From assembly GCA_004764695.1 (NCBI GenBank), contig SMSO01000036.1, positions 1,198,001 to 1,262,000 on the forward strand: a DNA stretch of 64,000 nt. The letters run 5' to 3'. The first letter of the stretch is position 1. The number at the start of each line of letters is the position of its first letter. The DNA is from Schizochytrium sp. TIO01 (Eukaryota; Sar; Bigyra; Thraustochytrida; Thraustochytriidae). Positions 1 through 9,067 of this stretch are shown piece after piece. The translations under genes were made by a program, and so were the position numbers. The notes under the pieces were generated by a model. It was not told the origin of the DNA, ran no database searches, and saw nothing but the letters and a program-made list of their open reading frames with translations.

Positions 1-3000
1 TTCTGCTTCTACGAAGGCAGCGTGTTGAGGAGTATCTTCGACAATCAGGGGGAGAGACATGGGCGGAAAAAGTTTTCTGATGCTTTCATCTGCCTCGTCA
101 TCTGTGTTTTCTTCATCTGACTCAGTTTCATATTTAGAAGCAGGTTTATCACTATTTGTATACTCCTTTGTTGATGCAGATATTCTCTGAATAGATCGGT
201 CCTGATCTTCGTAATTCTCCACTCGAGCTAAATTTCGCCTTGCGTTCCCTTTCTCTTGATGCGAGCTTGTTTCGAAAGAATGACCGTTCTGAAACCTAGA
301 TTTCCGTCCACTATATTGAGGCACTTCAAAATCGAAATTGCGAATATCTACTATAGCACTCGTTTGTACACCGCTAATTATCTCTTCGATTATATCTAGG
401 CACTCCAATGAAAGTTTACATTTTGCTGACGAAAGCGCTGGCAAGACTACATATGTTTGACGAAGATGAACAACGCATAACTGATCCTGTATATTCTTTG
501 CAAGCGCCGAAGCAAATTCAAAACCTCCCAAGTTATGAAGCGCTTCTTCATTCAAGTCTAAAAGGAGAAGATTGGGCATTCGTGCGACGCAAGCTAAGAT
601 TATGCCGGCATCATCTTTGTGAATGAGGACCTTGGAAGAGGCATACAAACGCAGAATTTGGGATGAGAAGTCAATGTTCCATCGGATTGTCTCGATGCTG
701 AGTAGACGAGTCTCGACGTTTGGAACATTCCTAACTACATTTGCTGTTTCACTTAGCATGTGCTTTTCGTATTTCGAGCCTCCTCCAAAACTAACATGCA
801 GAAACCAGATATTTTTAGCTTCACTAGCACCAAAGAATGCACAAAAAAGCTGATACACCCAATCACAATTGGATTTTGAGCGTTGGTAACGATGAATTTC
901 AATCCAGCACGATACAAACGAATAGTCTTTTGTTTTTGCTTCACAGTCATCTGCAATTCTATCATCTCTGAGTTTTGGATTTCGCGATTCAAACTTTCGT
1001 TCAGAACGTAGCTTTTGGATTCCCTCCATCGCCCCTGGTCGTGCATGAGGTAGTTCACGGTATACAATAAAAATATCTCCTAAATATAGTTTTGCCAGCT
1101 TGGTATTCCGGGCAAGAAGAGGACATATCACCTGTGATGGGCTTATCGAAAATACCTTCAACGCTGGGTTCTTTCTAAAATCAACAGCCTCCAAGCCTAC
1201 ATGTGTAGGTAAAACATTTGCTAGAAACGACTCTATACACTTAGTCGATAAACGATTTGCACGGAGGTCAAGGTAACGCACTTGCGGGAGGTGCTCAAGA
1301 CTACTTAACAAGCGACTTCCAGCCTCCTCGTCGATGCAGCAATTTGGAAGCCTAATCTCAACAGAATGCTTCCATGCGCTCAGCATGAAGCCGTACTGCG
1401 AGATCTTCAAAGGGGTCTTGGAGGCAGAGTTTTGATGAATGCTGGTTCGTCGGTGTTTTTTTTCTGCTTTTAAACATTGCTCTTCAAGAGTAAATACAGC
1501 TTCACTTTGACCTATGCGACCAAGACTTTCTAAAACTTGATATGAAAAGCCTGAAGCTAGTCCATACTCCTTAGCATACGCCAAAGCCACTTCAACGTCC
1601 TCTGCGGCCAGACTATCAATGAAGCGACGTTTGAGCTTTTTGGTATTCCAAATTGACCGCTGTTCATTTAGATAAGCCATACTGCACCAACTGGACAGCA
1701 TACATAGTGTTAAGCAAATAATATATGGTACTGTCCATAAACCATTTACAGCAACTGCTATTGCTGTAACTAATGCACCGAAAATCTGTGCAGCACGATT
1801 ACCAGCTATCATGCTGTTTACACGGTGAGACCATGGCTTTCCGAAAAATGGTTGATGCAGTAAATGAAATAATAATAGCGGGATGCTATAAAGGAGCATG
1901 GCAATAACTGGAGCAAATGCTTCCCCTAATTCTGATAAATTTGCAAGAGCCTGGACCACAACGACCCATGTCTTGCACAAAAGATGAAGCCAATCGTAAC
2001 GAGGAATCACTGGTTCTGCAAGACGTTTCATTCTAGGTTTTCGATAGATCAAGTGATCGAGCGCTCCTTCAAAGAACGGAAAAATCAGAAGTAATCCTGA
2101 CATTGCCAAGAAAGCGTGAAGAGCACTGTACCAACACTGGTACTCCTCATTGAATAAAATTTCATCAATAAATTCTTTGGATGCATCGTATGAACAGCTG
2201 GTACTTGGAAAAAGCAACATACTAAGCGTTGGGGCATATAAATGTTCATACAGTAATGGTGCCAGAATAAAGTTTCTTATTGGTGCTCCCATGTCAAGCT
2301 GTCTATCTGGTACAGTGCCCTGAAAAATCTTCGTTTCATAGAAGTTAAGGAGAAGCATGCCTAGAACCAAAATGTACACACAGATGAGCATGATGCTTGG
2401 ATACATGGGTGGAGTTGACCAGGACCAGACAGCAATTGGCCCTTCGCAGGCCAGGCCTATGTTGCCTATTAGACTGGTGAGCTTAGTCGGTTTGTAGATT
2501 GAAAAGTGTTTTCGAAATCTTTCAAACTCCCTCTCCTTTCTTTTGCTTGGCATGTTGAGTCGATTCGACCATAGATGGCGGGTGCACCAAAATGCGGCCC
2601 AGAAGAAGCCAACTGTCCAAAGTATACCAGAAACAATTTTCCATTGCCGTAGAGCAGAGAGACCACGCTGGACTTGAAATCGATCGGACAGAGTGGTACG
2701 TAACCCTATGCTACCCGAATAAAATGTTGCACATATTGCTAAGGTTACATCTGAAGCAGGAAAGTCTCGAGGAATAGGGTATGCGACTTCACCAATGTAT
2801 TGCTCCGGATCTTCTGTAATATTTAGTGCATCAAACGTAAGGATTGGCCAGAAGGCCCGAACTGCTCCTGTGGCGTTGTCTACCTCACAAACCATTAGGG
2901 TCCGACCTTCTTCATCTGTACTCCCAGGAGCTGTTGCCCCAATTGAGTTCACATCAAAATGAATTTGGGATAGTCCACGTTGAAATTGATAGACAGGCAA

Positions 3001-4620
3001 TTTTGCCTTCCGAAGATAGACCAATGATTCTTCTTCAGAGATCCCCTCTTGATGAGCATAAGAACTTGCGAGGTTTGTAACACCAGTCATATTTTGACTG
3101 AATGTGCTTGAATCAGAAAGGCTGAATAGTGACAAATCAAAACGCGCAACCCGGTAATTTGGACGGCTTGCATATCGTGAGCAATAGTAGCCTTTGGTTG
3201 TACATAGAGATGGTTCTGACGATCCTGCTGAGCAATAATGATTGAAGGTGCATCCCTTAACAGTGTCATATGTAGTTCCGGGAGGGCAATAATATCCTTC
3301 TGGGCATTCACATGACGAATCAGAGCTCTCGTAGATTGTGAAATTGCAATAACATCCTAAGAGGACACCAACATGGGTTCTTGATGCACGAAGTCCTCCT
3401 GGGCAGCGGTGAGAGTCATCTGGAAAACTCACTAACGTCCCATTATTAACCTCGTATTCACCAGGTGTATTATCTGGACACCAATATCCAGCGGGACAGT
3501 ATGGCATAGATTCATCATCGGTGCCAGGTGGGCAGTAATATTTCGCAGGGCATGGACTATCACAGCCCTCAGCAGAGGTAGTCTGGCCATTTAATGTACC
3601 ATAGGTGCCCGCTGGACATGGTACGGGTGACGCAGAGCCAGCAGGGCAATAAAACCCCTTAGAACATACGTATTGTTGAGTGCTGTAGGAACCTTGAGGG
3701 CAGTAATGGCCAGCTTGACATATTATCGGAATACCCTTCGGACAACCAAAACCTTCGGGGCAAAGCGCAGAGGCGTCAGGGCTCTGTGCTGGGCAGTATG
3801 ACCCCGCTGGGCAGACGTTCGGGCAACTTTCAGAGGATCCTTCTGGGCACCAGCAACCCTCTTGACAATCAAGAGGTTCTGTGGTACCAGCAGGACAATA
3901 AAATCCTGCGGGACAAGATAAATTTTGAGAAGCCGACCCCACTTGGCAATATTTTCCAGCTGGGCACTCTCCATCACACTCTGCATCTGAGAGTCCCAAA
4001 GAAGAACCATAGCGACCTGCGGGACAAGGTTGAGGTGTGAGCTGGTTGCAGTAAAATCCTTGCGGACAAATGGAGAAGTCATCTGCGAGGGTACTGGCGT
4101 AGTCACAGAACCATCCAAGCCTGAGGCTGCATGGTCCAGTACAGTTTGGTGAAGACGAGCCTGTCTTATTCCCATATCGACCTTGCGGACAGGGTAAGGC
4201 ATCAGAGGCGCCTGCAGGGCAGTAAAACCCCACAGGACAGATATACTGGGTGGGTAGAGGGGATCCATCTTTACAGTAATAGCCTACATTGCACTTTGTA
4301 CAAGTTGTCGAGTTGTAGCCCTCACTGTATGTGCCACCTGGGCACTCAACACAGAGGTTACGAGCACTAAAGAAGTATGTCCCCGGACCGCATAATTCCT
4401 CAGTGTTCATCCACAGCCAAATGCCATAACCAGACCCGACAACAGCTGCAATGGAAGTGCACAAAATCAACCATGTCCGCACTGTCTTGAAGCTGCATAT
4501 AGGCAATAAACCGAAAGCACCCAAAGTTCGCCATGCATGACTTACCGGACACCTTCTTCTAGGTCGATCTGAGCTGTTTGACCTCGGTATTGCCTCTACC
4601 GGAGAGACCTTTGTGTCCAT
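1..4620 (-). CDS. Multi-pass membrane protein with GCC2/GCC3-type cysteine-rich ectodomain and LRRs (3' end beyond window)
   Basis: Reading the minus strand from the ATG at 4620 gives 1540 codons without a stop to base 1, so the C-terminus lies outside the window. Residues about 48-71 form a first hydrophobic segment. Residues about 77-520 are a cysteine-rich ectodomain of repeated units such as CPAGFYCPAGT and CPEGYYCPPGT, typical of GCC2/GCC3 (ephrin-receptor-like) repeats, with several N-x-S/T sites. A mixed region follows, then about six hydrophobic helices between residues 660 and 1000 (nt 2640-1650). A leucine-rich stretch (RYLDLRANRLS) lies near nt 1300, a DUF563/GT61-like segment at nt 930-570, and an acidic segment at nt 150-90. 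Known: such Cys-rich multi-pass proteins are common in stramenopiles and ciliates, with unknown ligands. Inference: a surface receptor or scaffold. The gene ahead of it is divergently oriented. Confidence 0.85.
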   Translation of the reverse strand, partial: MDTKVSPVEAIPRSNSSDRPRRRCPVSHAWRTLGAFGLLPICSFKTVRTWLILCTSIAAVVGSGYGIWLWMNTEELCGPGTYFFSARNLCVECPGGTYSEGYNSTTCTKCNVGYYCKDGSPLPTQYICPVGFYCPAGASDALPCPQGRYGNKTGSSSPNCTGPCSLRLGWFCDYASTLADDFSICPQGFYCNQLTPQPCPAGRYGSSLGLSDAECDGECPAGKYCQVGSASQNLSCPAGFYCPAGTTEPLDCQEGCWCPEGSSESCPNVCPAGSYCPAQSPDASALCPEGFGCPKGIPIICQAGHYCPQGSYSTQQYVCSKGFYCPAGSASPVPCPAGTYGTLNGQTTSAEGCDSPCPAKYYCPPGTDDESMPYCPAGYWCPDNTPGEYEVNNGTLVSFPDDSHRCPGGLRASRTHVGVLLGCYCNFTIYESSDSSCECPEGYYCPPGTTYDTVKGCTFNHYCSAGSSEPSLCTTKGYYCSRYASRPNYRVARFDLSLFSLSDSSTFSQNMTGVTNLASSYAHQEGISEEESLVYLRKAKLPVYQFQRGLSQIHFDVNSIGATAPGSTDEEGRTLMVCEVDNATGAVRAFWPILTFDALNITEDPEQYIGEVAYPIPRDFPASDVTLAICATFYSGSIGLRTTLSDRFQVQRGLSALRQWKIVSGILWTVGFFWAAFWCTRHLWSNRLNMPSKRKEREFERFRKHFSIYKPTKLTSLIGNIGLACEGPIAVWSWSTPPMYPSIMLICVYILVLGMLLLNFYETKIFQGTVPDRQLDMGAPIRNFILAPLLYEHLYAPTLSMLLFPSTSCSYDASKEFIDEILFNEEYQCWYSALHAFLAMSGLLLIFPFFEGALDHLIYRKPRMKRLAEPVIPRYDWLHLLCKTWVVVVQALANLSELGEAFAPVIAMLLYSIPLLLFHLLHQPFFGKPWSHRVNSMIAGNRAAQIFGALVTAIAVAVNGLWTVPYIICLTLCMLSSWCSMAYLNEQRSIWNTKKLKRRFIDSLAAEDVEVALAYAKEYGLASGFSYQVLESLGRIGQSEAVFTLEEQCLKAEKKHRRTSIHQNSASKTPLKISQYGFMLSAWKHSVEIRLPNCCIDEEAGSRLLSSLEHLPQVRYLDLRANRLSTKCIESFLANVLPTHVGLEAVDFRKNPALKVFSISPSQVICPLLARNTKLAKLYLGDIFIVYRELPHARPGAMEGIQKLRSERKFESRNPKLRDDRIADDCEAKTKDYSFVSCWIEIHRYQRSKSNCDWVYQLFCAFFGASEAKNIWFLHVSFGGGSKYEKHMLSETANVVRNVPNVETRLLSIETIRWNIDFSSQILRLYASSKVLIHKDDAGIILACVARMPNLLLLDLNEEALHNLGGFEFASALAKNIQDQLCVVHLRQTYVVLPALSSAKCKLSLECLDIIEEIISGVQTSAIVDIRNFDFEVPQYSGRKSRFQNGHSFETSSHQEKGNARRNLARVENYEDQDRSIQRISASTKEYTNSDKPASKYETESDEENTDDEADESIRKLFPPMSLPLIVEDTPQHAAFVEAE

Positions 4621-4849
4621 GACGCCATGGCAACTCTTTTCTTTATACACTCGTCAAAGGTTTGACCTTAGCGGTCCTCAGTGTATAGTTGAAACTAATT
4701 TTGATAGCGACTGTTGCAAGAAATTGTCCTTGCCCCATTTATGCTCTTTCCTTACACCTAGTACCTATTAGATACCCACTACCTGAGCACTACTACTGTT
4801 TATAGTAATTCTTCGTCTGCAAAACATTTATTACTATTCCAACTACAGA

Positions 4850-4852
<3 letters not shown>

Positions 4853-4889
<37 letters not shown>
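4853..4889. repeat. (GA)n microsatellite
   Basis: Almost uninterrupted GA dinucleotides about 230 bases upstream of the minus-strand receptor gene. Confidence 0.9.
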
Positions 4890-4895
<6 letters not shown>

Positions 4896-5655
4896 AACAG
4901 GTCACTACTGACCTAGTCTGAGAAAGACGGGCCCTAGAAGTACTAGCGCTCTCTTTCAAGTCAAGCGCATACACGGCTGGCATGGCTGATAGTATTGAGG
5001 GCTAGGCAGAACAGCAGTTTTGTTCAGATAACCTCGCTTTTTCTTGCAAGCAAATCTCTGCGAGGCTGGATGCAAGTACATACCTCCTCCTTTGAGCTTA
5101 ATGTTCAGTTCTCAAGTGAGAGGTCTTCATTCTGCATTCGTCCTTGCTCATGAAGGAATTTCCTTCAATTTTGTAAAGCCGGCCTTTTCATTATTCCCCA
5201 TCATCATCATCATCATCATCATGAAAATCGAAACGTAAAACTCTGCGTTACCATCTCGGTACCTAGGTACACAGTACCCGTCGCTTTGACTGATAACAAT
5301 CGATCAACTTGTCGAAACCCCGACTCTTTTCGAAGAGAAGTTCGCTACTACATACCCCAAACAAAGCATTGGCGATTGGCAGACAGCAGGAATCGCAGAT
5401 GTGCGAACTCGAGTTTCTTTCCTCCTTGAGGCCATGCACTCGAGCGCTCACGGCCCATGGAGCGAGACTCCGGCGCGTGCGAGGTGTGCGTCCTCAGTGC
5501 AATGCTTCATTTCTGAAATAACACACGTAGGTGCTACGAGTTACTTTTGCCAAGTCCTCTGCTGAAGTCGCGATGTGCTCCCCAACTTCCCACGGAACGT
5601 GAGGATCAGCGCTGCTCTCTCTCAGAACAGAAGTAAGTCAGCCGAAGGCACTTAC

Positions 5656-5708
5656 TTTGCTTTGCTTTGCTTTGCTTTGCTTTAGCTTTGCTTTGCTTTA
5701 GCTTTGCA
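5656..5708. repeat. (CTTTG)n pentanucleotide repeat
   Basis: Tandem CTTTG units, interrupted twice by a CTTTAG variant, in the intergenic region upstream of the dioxygenase gene. Confidence 0.85.
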
Positions 5709-5973
5709 TACTCGTACGGCATACTATGCTGCTTAGTTACACGGTAGGAGTGTGTTATATTGTTGGCAGTGCCATGTGAGAGCAAATTACATTTTGGCCT
5801 ATTACATTTTGGCATTCCCAATTGGCCGCAATCGAAGAACTTCGAGACCAACCGCGGTCGGGCCCAGGGGGAGCTCGAGGTTTGAAGTTTGCACGCACTG
5901 CTGACTGCTGGAGGTGCTGTCGCCAGGCCGGGTTCTCAGCGTTGTGATATCTGGGTCTGTCTGCAGATCGAGA

Positions 5974-7242
5974 ATGTCATTGCGTCCTCGGAGCGTCCTT
6001 GGCGCCATGAGGAGTTTTATGGCTATGCTTGTGCTCTTGACGGTCGCCTCAACAAAGCTTGGGCACGCCGAGTTGAATGTGGCGTCTGTTGAAGGCACTC
6101 TACTCCCCGAGGAGTGCTCTGCGGAGTCCTGCGGAGTTGCCCAAGACGACCTGCATGACCCCGAGGCGTCCATTCAATCTGGGTGTCCTCCTTGTAGCAT
6201 TCGGAATCGCGAGCCGTGTGCCAAAGGAGCTCGCAAATGTGGAGCTTGTCTTGCAGGTTTTGTAGCGCACGATGGATCCAATGGAACATTACCAGGTAAT
6301 GCACCTTGTTCCAAGGTCGACCTCGGTGTTGACACCATCTTTCTTGACGTACCTGTGGTGAACCTGGATGCCTTAAGTGGAGCTCAGGGCGAACTGACCC
6401 GACAGGAGGCATTTGAAAGTCTTCGCCGTGGCGTGGCTGATGTAGGCTTTATGCAACTCTCCCACCATGGTGTGGATCTTGAGCTGATTAATGCTGCTTT
6501 AGAGGCTTCGAAGAAGTATTTCGCACAAAGTGAGGAAACTAAACTTGAACAGGTGTATCCGTACCGCCATGCTGACAATACTGGGTATCTTCAAAAGGGT
6601 GGCGAGAACCTTGATGATGACGAAGGGCGGGGGGATCCAAAGGAAACGCTTGACTTGAACCGTGACTTGATCGTCACTAACCCATACCTAAAGGAGACGC
6701 CACTACCAATGTACTGGGAGGCTTTGAACACAGTGAAGAACAAACTACTTACAGCTTGGGAGGAGATGCTTGGCGCAGATGCTGGTTTCCTCACAGCTCA
6801 GCACAGCGGAGGTCGTAACAACTTGCGCCTGCTTCACTACTTTCCTGTTCCAACAGCCGATGAGCAACCGCGCTGTCAGGCACATACAGACTACGGCGTC
6901 ATGACTCTCCTTGTCGCAGACAGTGAAGGCCTCGAGGTGTTTAATCGCAAAACAGGCACTTTCCAGCGGATGGCATTGGCTACGGATCGTATTATTGTGA
7001 ATGTTGGTGACCTCATGCATCGTTGGTCGAATGGGAGATTTGCAAGCACATTGCACCGAGTAGTGTCAGCCCAAAGCTCTGAACCCTCTTCTCGTTACTC
7101 TATGGCTTACTTTGTTCACCCCAACAAAGATTCCATGATTGACCCCAGGGACCTCTTGGTAGACCCGTCTACTTCTGCTCAGTTTGCGCCCGTGAATGCC
7201 GTCGCGTACCTGCAAGAGCGTCTCCAGGCAACAATTGAGTAA
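5974..7242 (+). CDS. Secretory-pathway 2-oxoglutarate/Fe(II)-dependent dioxygenase
   Basis: From the first in-frame ATG (5974) the protein is 422 aa. A second ATG at 6007 starts MRSFMAMLVLLTVASTKLGHA, a good signal peptide, so either start predicts ER targeting. A short Cys-rich segment (C..C......C....C..C spacing) precedes the enzyme domain and has one NGT glycosylation sequon. The catalytic part matches the isopenicillin-N-synthase/DIOX_N fold: FESLRRGVADVGFM at its start, the iron triad in AHTDYGVM (H304, D306, numbered from 5974) and TLHRVV (H361), and the 2-oxoglutarate-binding R-Y-S in SSRYSMAYF (R374, S376). All key residues are present, so it should be active. Substrate is unknown. 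Plant-type members of this family are usually cytosolic, so the leader and Cys-rich segment are unusual. Confidence 0.9.
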   Translation: MSLRPRSVLGAMRSFMAMLVLLTVASTKLGHAELNVASVEGTLLPEECSAESCGVAQDDLHDPEASIQSGCPPCSIRNREPCAKGARKCGACLAGFVAHDGSNGTLPGNAPCSKVDLGVDTIFLDVPVVNLDALSGAQGELTRQEAFESLRRGVADVGFMQLSHHGVDLELINAALEASKKYFAQSEETKLEQVYPYRHADNTGYLQKGGENLDDDEGRGDPKETLDLNRDLIVTNPYLKETPLPMYWEALNTVKNKLLTAWEEMLGADAGFLTAQHSGGRNNLRLLHYFPVPTADEQPRCQAHTDYGVMTLLVADSEGLEVFNRKTGTFQRMALATDRIIVNVGDLMHRWSNGRFASTLHRVVSAQSSEPSSRYSMAYFVHPNKDSMIDPRDLLVDPSTSAQFAPVNAVAYLQERLQATIE

Positions 7243-7605
7243 GAACTCAATCACGTCTACACCACTAAAATTATTTGACCTGTTAAATATCCAACAATAT
7301 TATTGAAATCATTGGTTTTGTTCTTCATAATTGTATTTTAAAAATTGTGGTTTGAAGATATTTACGAGCAATATTGTTTAGGCATGAAGTTTATAGAAAG
7401 GGGAAAAGATACTCATTCCAAATAACATTAATTTGGCGTGGTCAGGCAATTAACCTACTTTGTTTGAGAGGAGTCCAAGTTAACATAGCAGACACTTCAA
7501 TGCGATATCAGGTTACTTTTAAGCTTTTAATTTATTGAAAAAGTGTTGGTTAGAATTGAAAAGTTAAGGGTTCTACCAAAACAAGAAAGAGATTAAGTGA
7601 AACAT
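7243..7605. other. Short AT-rich convergent intergenic region
   Basis: 363 AT-rich bases between two convergent stop codons, expected to hold both 3' UTRs and polyadenylation signals. Nothing else is recognisable. Confidence 0.6.
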
Positions 7606-8259
7606 TTACTTCTTTTTCGCCGGGGGAATGAGGCCAACCTTTCGCATGAATGCAGTCTGGAAATCAAGAAGTTTGAGCACCGCCTTAGGAGGACGGCACA
7701 TCACCTCAAAGCGAGTGATTTTGCCTGTCGATGGGTCCACTGTGACCATGTCAACACCACGAAGAAACGGCCCATCCTCAGTCTCGACGTTGGCTTCAAA
7801 TTCAAGTGCAAAACCATCATCATGGAAAAACACGCGAGTGTACTTAAAGTTCTTGAAAGCCTTCGAAACACCTACCAGGGCGTACTTGATGAACTCCTTG
7901 CTGCGACGCTCTTTCCAGTATGTCGGTGCCAGAAAGACTACATTGTCATCCATGATTTCATCCATAATTTTCATCATCTCCTCGTCCCTGTTGTTGAAGC
8001 CGCATTCTAGCGCCTGATGCCATAAATTGAGGGTCTGGGCAGTCTTCTTGTTGGTCATAGCACCATTGTTGACCTTAATGCCATCAGCCTCAAAGATCTT
8101 TTGCACTTCCTCGCCAGAGATCTCACCATGTGATACTGCTGAGGTTTCCTGAGCGTTCACACTTGCGTGCATTCGTCCTTCGGTCAAACATTGTGCTGCA
8201 GGAGCTCCAAGTTGTGCTGCAAGCTTTGCAGCACGTCTTTCCTGAGGGTTCGAAGCCAT
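7606..8259 (-). CDS. NTF2/SnoaL-like fold protein
   Basis: 217 aa from the ATG at 8259. The first 75 residues are Ala/Gln-rich and without clear homology. The rest has the layout of an NTF2-like/SnoaL cone fold: a helical segment (LNLWHQALECGFNNRDEE), DNVVFLAPTYWKERRSKEF, then strands YTRVFFHDDGFALEFEANV and MVTVDPSTGKITRFEVMCRP. The last is the typical edge pattern of SnoaL-type proteins, where a polar strand closes the pocket. Members include polyketide cyclases, isomerases and many proteins of unknown role, so no reaction is assigned. The protein ends in a basic AKKK tail. Single exon, convergent with the dioxygenase. Confidence 0.75.
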   Translation of the reverse strand: MASNPQERRAAKLAAQLGAPAAQCLTEGRMHASVNAQETSAVSHGEISGEEVQKIFEADGIKVNNGAMTNKKTAQTLNLWHQALECGFNNRDEEMMKIMDEIMDDNVVFLAPTYWKERRSKEFIKYALVGVSKAFKNFKYTRVFFHDDGFALEFEANVETEDGPFLRGVDMVTVDPSTGKITRFEVMCRPPKAVLKLLDFQTAFMRKVGLIPPAKKK

Positions 8260-9067
8260 CCAGTCCGTTCTCTCAAATTCTCAACAAACACAACCCTCTT
8301 GAGCCAAATCAAGTTTTCCAAAACTCTGTGACGTGGTTGATTCCTTTCGTATCGGTCTCCAAATTAGTTTTCCCTGCTCGTGGGATCGGGACTTGAAGTC
8401 TCGAGGATTTCTCAATTGGGTTTTTGCTTCATCCCATTGAGACCATCTTAGTCAACTTTTAAGGTGAGCTACTTGGACCTTAAATTCAACACCAGGTTTA
8501 GCAGTACCAAGCCCAAGCCTCGCAACCCACAAGAACACTGTAGTACTTGTACGTGTTTTGCAAACAAACCTGTCGCTGCAGGAAGAAATTCACTTTCTCA
8601 ATCCGACACTAGCAAGACCAGGGAGGTAATGCATTATAGACCTGGCGCGCGGCAAACTAGGTCAAGAAAACATCATTTCCTACTAACTTATTCGATACTA
8701 TGGGGTGAATAGTGAGGATGTAATTATAAGTCTTTAAATGGTTTTATAAGTCCTTTTATTAAATGTACCGGTTTCTCCATTGACTTCCCGTGAAAAGTCG
8801 GGCAAAGACGCCAATTCTTTAAGAAGCCGCAGACTCTTTGGCTGCCTGCGTAGCGCTGCTGCCGGCGCTGTCGCGGGCGGGCACCCTTTTTTATAACACT
8901 TAATTTCTCGAATCTTATCCAGGGTCCTGTACCTCCTATCGTGAAGCTAGCCGTCCAGAGTCTTCAGATTCGGCCTTCGAGGGTCAACTGCTTCAAGTTC
9001 ATATCAACTTGGAGCCTGCTTTGTCGAGCCACTGTACCTTTTTGCAGCGAGATAGGATTCAAACAAC
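8260..9067. other. Intergenic region between divergent genes
   Basis: Contains the 5' flanks of the SnoaL-like gene (-) and the DHMC acyltransferase gene (+). Composition is mixed, with a GC-rich patch near 8850-8885. I see no convincing gene or RNA. Confidence 0.5.

Larger units (their letters stand above)
4621..5973. other. Intergenic region between divergent genes, simple repeats
   Basis: This stretch separates the starts of two divergently transcribed genes and so should hold both promoters; I recognise no specific promoter motif. It contains a GA run (about 4853-4889), an ATC run (about 5199-5222) and CTTTG repeats (about 5656-5708). The short open frames inside it show no protein-like conservation that I recognise. 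Confidence 0.6.

Noticed and set aside
3723-4268. 181-codon minus-strand frame
   Set aside because: It is an out-of-frame shadow of the Cys-rich receptor gene; the true frame is open throughout and has the expected C-x-x-G repeats.
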